Source: Bacillota bacterium
GTDB lineage: Bacteria; Bacillota; Clostridia; Oscillospirales; Ruminococcaceae
Reading direction: 5' to 3'
DNA: 7,028 nt
Assembly (NCBI GenBank): GCA_023395695.1
Contig: JAEWYJ010000284.1
Location: forward strand, 1 to 7,028
Notes under the pieces: generated by a model
Databases searched by the model: none
Seen by the model: the letters and a program-made list of their open reading frames with translations, nothing else
What the model was told of the DNA's origin: nothing
Position numbers and translations under genes: made by a program
Shown: positions 5,740-7,028 of the stretch, in pieces
Position numbering within the stretch: the stretch's first letter is position 1
How the letters are laid out: each line of letters starts with the position of its first letter

Positions 5740-6684
5740 ATGAAATTCAAGGTATTCATCGACGGCAAGGAAGGCACAACAGGACTAAAAATATTTGACC
5801 GCCTCGAGGGGCGAAGCGATTTGGAGATTTTACTGGTCGACGAGGAAAAGCGCAAGGATGTTTCTGAGCGCAAAAAGCTCATTAACGCCTCCGACGTCAC
5901 CTTTCTCTGTCTGCCTGACGATGCGGCTGTAGAAGCTGTGTCGCTTGTTGAAAGCGACCACGTTAAGATTATCGACGCCTCAACCGCACACCGCGTTAAT
6001 CCCGCATGGGTGTACGGCTTTCCGGAGCTTTCAGCAGAGCAGCGGCAAAAAATTACCGCCTCGCACCGCATTGCCAACCCGGGCTGCTACGCCACCGGCT
6101 TTATCAGTCTGGCACACCCAATGGTCAAGCTGGGCATTATGCCCGCCGATTATCCCGTCGTCTGCCACGCCATCTCCGGCTATTCAGGCGGTGGGAAAAA
6201 GATGATTTCGGCCTATGCCGAGGCCGACCGCGTGGCGGAATACGACGCGGTACGGCAGTACGGGCTGACCCAGTCCCATAAGCACCAGAAGGAAATGCAG
6301 GTGCTTTCGGGCCTGACCGATACCCCCATCTTTAACCCTGCGGTTGCCGACTTTTTTGCGGGCATGACCGTTTCGGTTCCGCTTTACACCAAGCTTTTAA
6401 GCAAAAAAGTGACCGCGCGGCAGATTCACGAAGCGCTGTCGGCCTATTACGACGGCCAGCGCTTCGTCAAAGTTATGCCGTTCATGGGTGAGGGCGTCTT
6501 AACCGGCGGTTTTCTGCCGTCCAATTCGCTGGCGGACACCAACAATCTGCAAATTTTTGTCTGCGGCAATGACGAGCGCGTGCTGCTGGCCGCCTGTCTG
6601 GACAATCTGGGCAAGGGCGCTTCGGGCGCGGCGGTGCAAAACATGAATATTGCGCTGGGACTCGACGAAGCCGCCGGGCTGTAA
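5740..6684 (+). CDS. argC: N-acetyl-gamma-glutamyl-phosphate reductase, type 2
   Basis: The enzyme reduces N-acetylglutamyl phosphate with NADPH to N-acetylglutamate semialdehyde, the third step from glutamate. The protein is 314 aa. The Rossmann motif is GKEGTTG (9-15), with FIDG before it. The catalytic cysteine C116 lies in ANPGCYATG (112-120), followed by SGYSGGGKKM (146-155), and the conserved His region is SHKHQKEM (179-186). The length and the FIDGxxGTTGL start fit the less common type 2 AGPR (the TIGR01851-like group) rather than the ~340 aa E. coli/B. subtilis type. Start: AAGGGGG (5725-5731) lies eight bases before the ATG at 5740. It follows argH by 106 bases. The stop TAA is two bases from the start of the short palindromic repeat. 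Confidence 0.95.
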   Translation: MKFKVFIDGKEGTTGLKIFDRLEGRSDLEILLVDEEKRKDVSERKKLINASDVTFLCLPDDAAVEAVSLVESDHVKIIDASTAHRVNPAWVYGFPELSAEQRQKITASHRIANPGCYATGFISLAHPMVKLGIMPADYPVVCHAISGYSGGGKKMISAYAEADRVAEYDAVRQYGLTQSHKHQKEMQVLSGLTDTPIFNPAVADFFAGMTVSVPLYTKLLSKKVTARQIHEALSAYYDGQRFVKVMPFMGEGVLTGGFLPSNSLADTNNLQIFVCGNDERVLLAACLDNLGKGASGAAVQNMNIALGLDEAAGL

Positions 6685-6686
6685 TT

Positions 6687-6749
6687 TATAGTCGATTGCT
6701 TGAAAAACAGCTTGTCATTACAGGCCGCTTTTCAAATTAATCAACTGTG
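6687..6749 (+). repeat. 63-bp palindromic repeat related to the 4021-4180 element
   Basis: The left end TATAGTCGATT (6687-6697) pairs with AATCAACTGTG (6739-6749) with two G-T pairs and one C-A mismatch. TTGAAAA (6700-6706) pairs with TTTTCAA (6729-6735), and GCTTG (6710-6714) with CAGGC (6721-6725) around a TCATTA loop. The reverse complement of 6725-6749 aligns without gaps to 4021-4045 with 19 of 25 identical, all six differences being C/T transitions. It lacks the GC-rich core of the longer copy. It occupies most of the 110-base argC-argB gap. Confidence 0.7.
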
Positions 6750-6794
6750 AGCGCTGAACGTGAGAAAGAGATAACGAACGGAGGATTTTTTATT

Positions 6795-7028
6795 ATGACC
6801 CAGACTACAACCGCACAAAAGGCTGAAATTTTAAGCCGGGCGCTCCCCTACATTCAAAAATATAACGGTAAGACCGTCGTCGTTAAATACGGCGGCAATG
6901 CTATGACCAACAACGAGCTTAAAGAGGCCGTTATGGGCGATATTGTGCTGCTCTCCTGCATTGGCATCAAGGTGGTGCTCGTACATGGCGGCGGCCCCGA
7001 GATTACCGGACTGCTCAAGAAGATCGGC
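6795..7028 (+). CDS. argB: Acetylglutamate kinase, 5' part, cut by window edge
   Basis: The first 78 residues are present. The enzyme phosphorylates N-acetylglutamate with ATP, the second and usually controlling step of arginine synthesis. Motifs of the amino acid kinase fold are [10 protein letters not shown] (28-37, ATP-phosphate-binding Lys31 and Gly-rich turn) and LVHGGGPEI (62-70, the substrate-site Gly loop). Upstream of the first strand is a ~25-residue extension containing [14 protein letters not shown], which resembles the N-terminal helix of arginine-inhibited hexameric kinases such as that of Pseudomonas aeruginosa. E. coli's insensitive enzyme lacks this extension. Start: GGAGG (6780-6784) lies ten bases before the ATG. 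It follows argC by 110 bases with the short palindromic repeat between them. Only the first quarter or so of the usual ~290 aa is visible. Confidence 0.97.
   Translation, partial: MTQTTTAQKAEILSRALPYIQKYNGKTVVVKYGGNAMTNNELKEAVMGDIVLLSCIGIKVVLVHGGGPEITGLLKKIG

Noticed and set aside
5673..6077. 134-aa open frame on the minus strand over the argH-argC gap and argC
   Set aside because: It lies antisense to conserved ArgC coding sequence with no recognisable domain or ribosome site; a shadow frame.

Overview
The window looks like chromosomal DNA of an anaerobic Gram-positive bacterium of the class Clostridia, most likely near the Oscillospiraceae/Ruminococcaceae. This is inference from strong AGGAGG-type ribosome binding sites, GC-rich coding DNA beside very AT-rich promoters, a clostridial-type membrane-anchored cardiolipin synthase and an arg cluster of argG-argH-argC-argB with a type 2 ArgC. 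No rRNA or tRNA is present to fix the taxonomy.

Layout. Positions 1-2274 are read on the minus strand: a cardiolipin synthase (cls, 2274-733) followed 49 bases later by an IclR-family regulator (683 to the window edge, cut off at its C-terminus). Positions 2275-2717 hold a divergent regulatory region. It contains a strong cls promoter (TTGACA / TAAAAT), a GGAAAT-GGT-ATTTCC palindrome, a terminator-like hairpin, and an argG promoter overlapped by one of two ARG-box-like sites spaced 42 bp apart. From 2718 on, everything is on the plus strand: argG (2718-3932), argH (4236-5633), argC (5740-6684) and the 5' end of argB (from 6795).

The four arg genes form one arginine biosynthesis cluster. ArgB phosphorylates N-acetylglutamate and ArgC reduces the acyl phosphate. 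ArgG and ArgH carry out the last two steps, citrulline to argininosuccinate to arginine. The N-terminus of ArgB resembles the arginine-inhibited, hexameric type of acetylglutamate kinase. With the ARG-box-like sites at argG, this suggests control by arginine at both enzyme and transcription level. argJ is not at its common place between argC and argB.

The least ordinary content is between the arg genes. A 160-bp element (4021-4180) in the argG-argH gap has terminal inverted repeats beginning TATAGTCGAC and folds almost end to end into one hairpin, with two direct copies of AAGGnnGAnnACGCA facing each other across an internal loop. A shorter 63-bp relative (6687-6749) starts two bases after the argC stop. 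Its right end aligns without gaps to the left end of the first element over 25 bases, and all six differences are C/T transitions. Nearly all imperfect pairs in both hairpins are G-T on the plus strand, which fits selection on the folded plus-strand RNA (or single-stranded DNA). These look like members of a small palindromic, MITE-like repeat family lodged in an operon.
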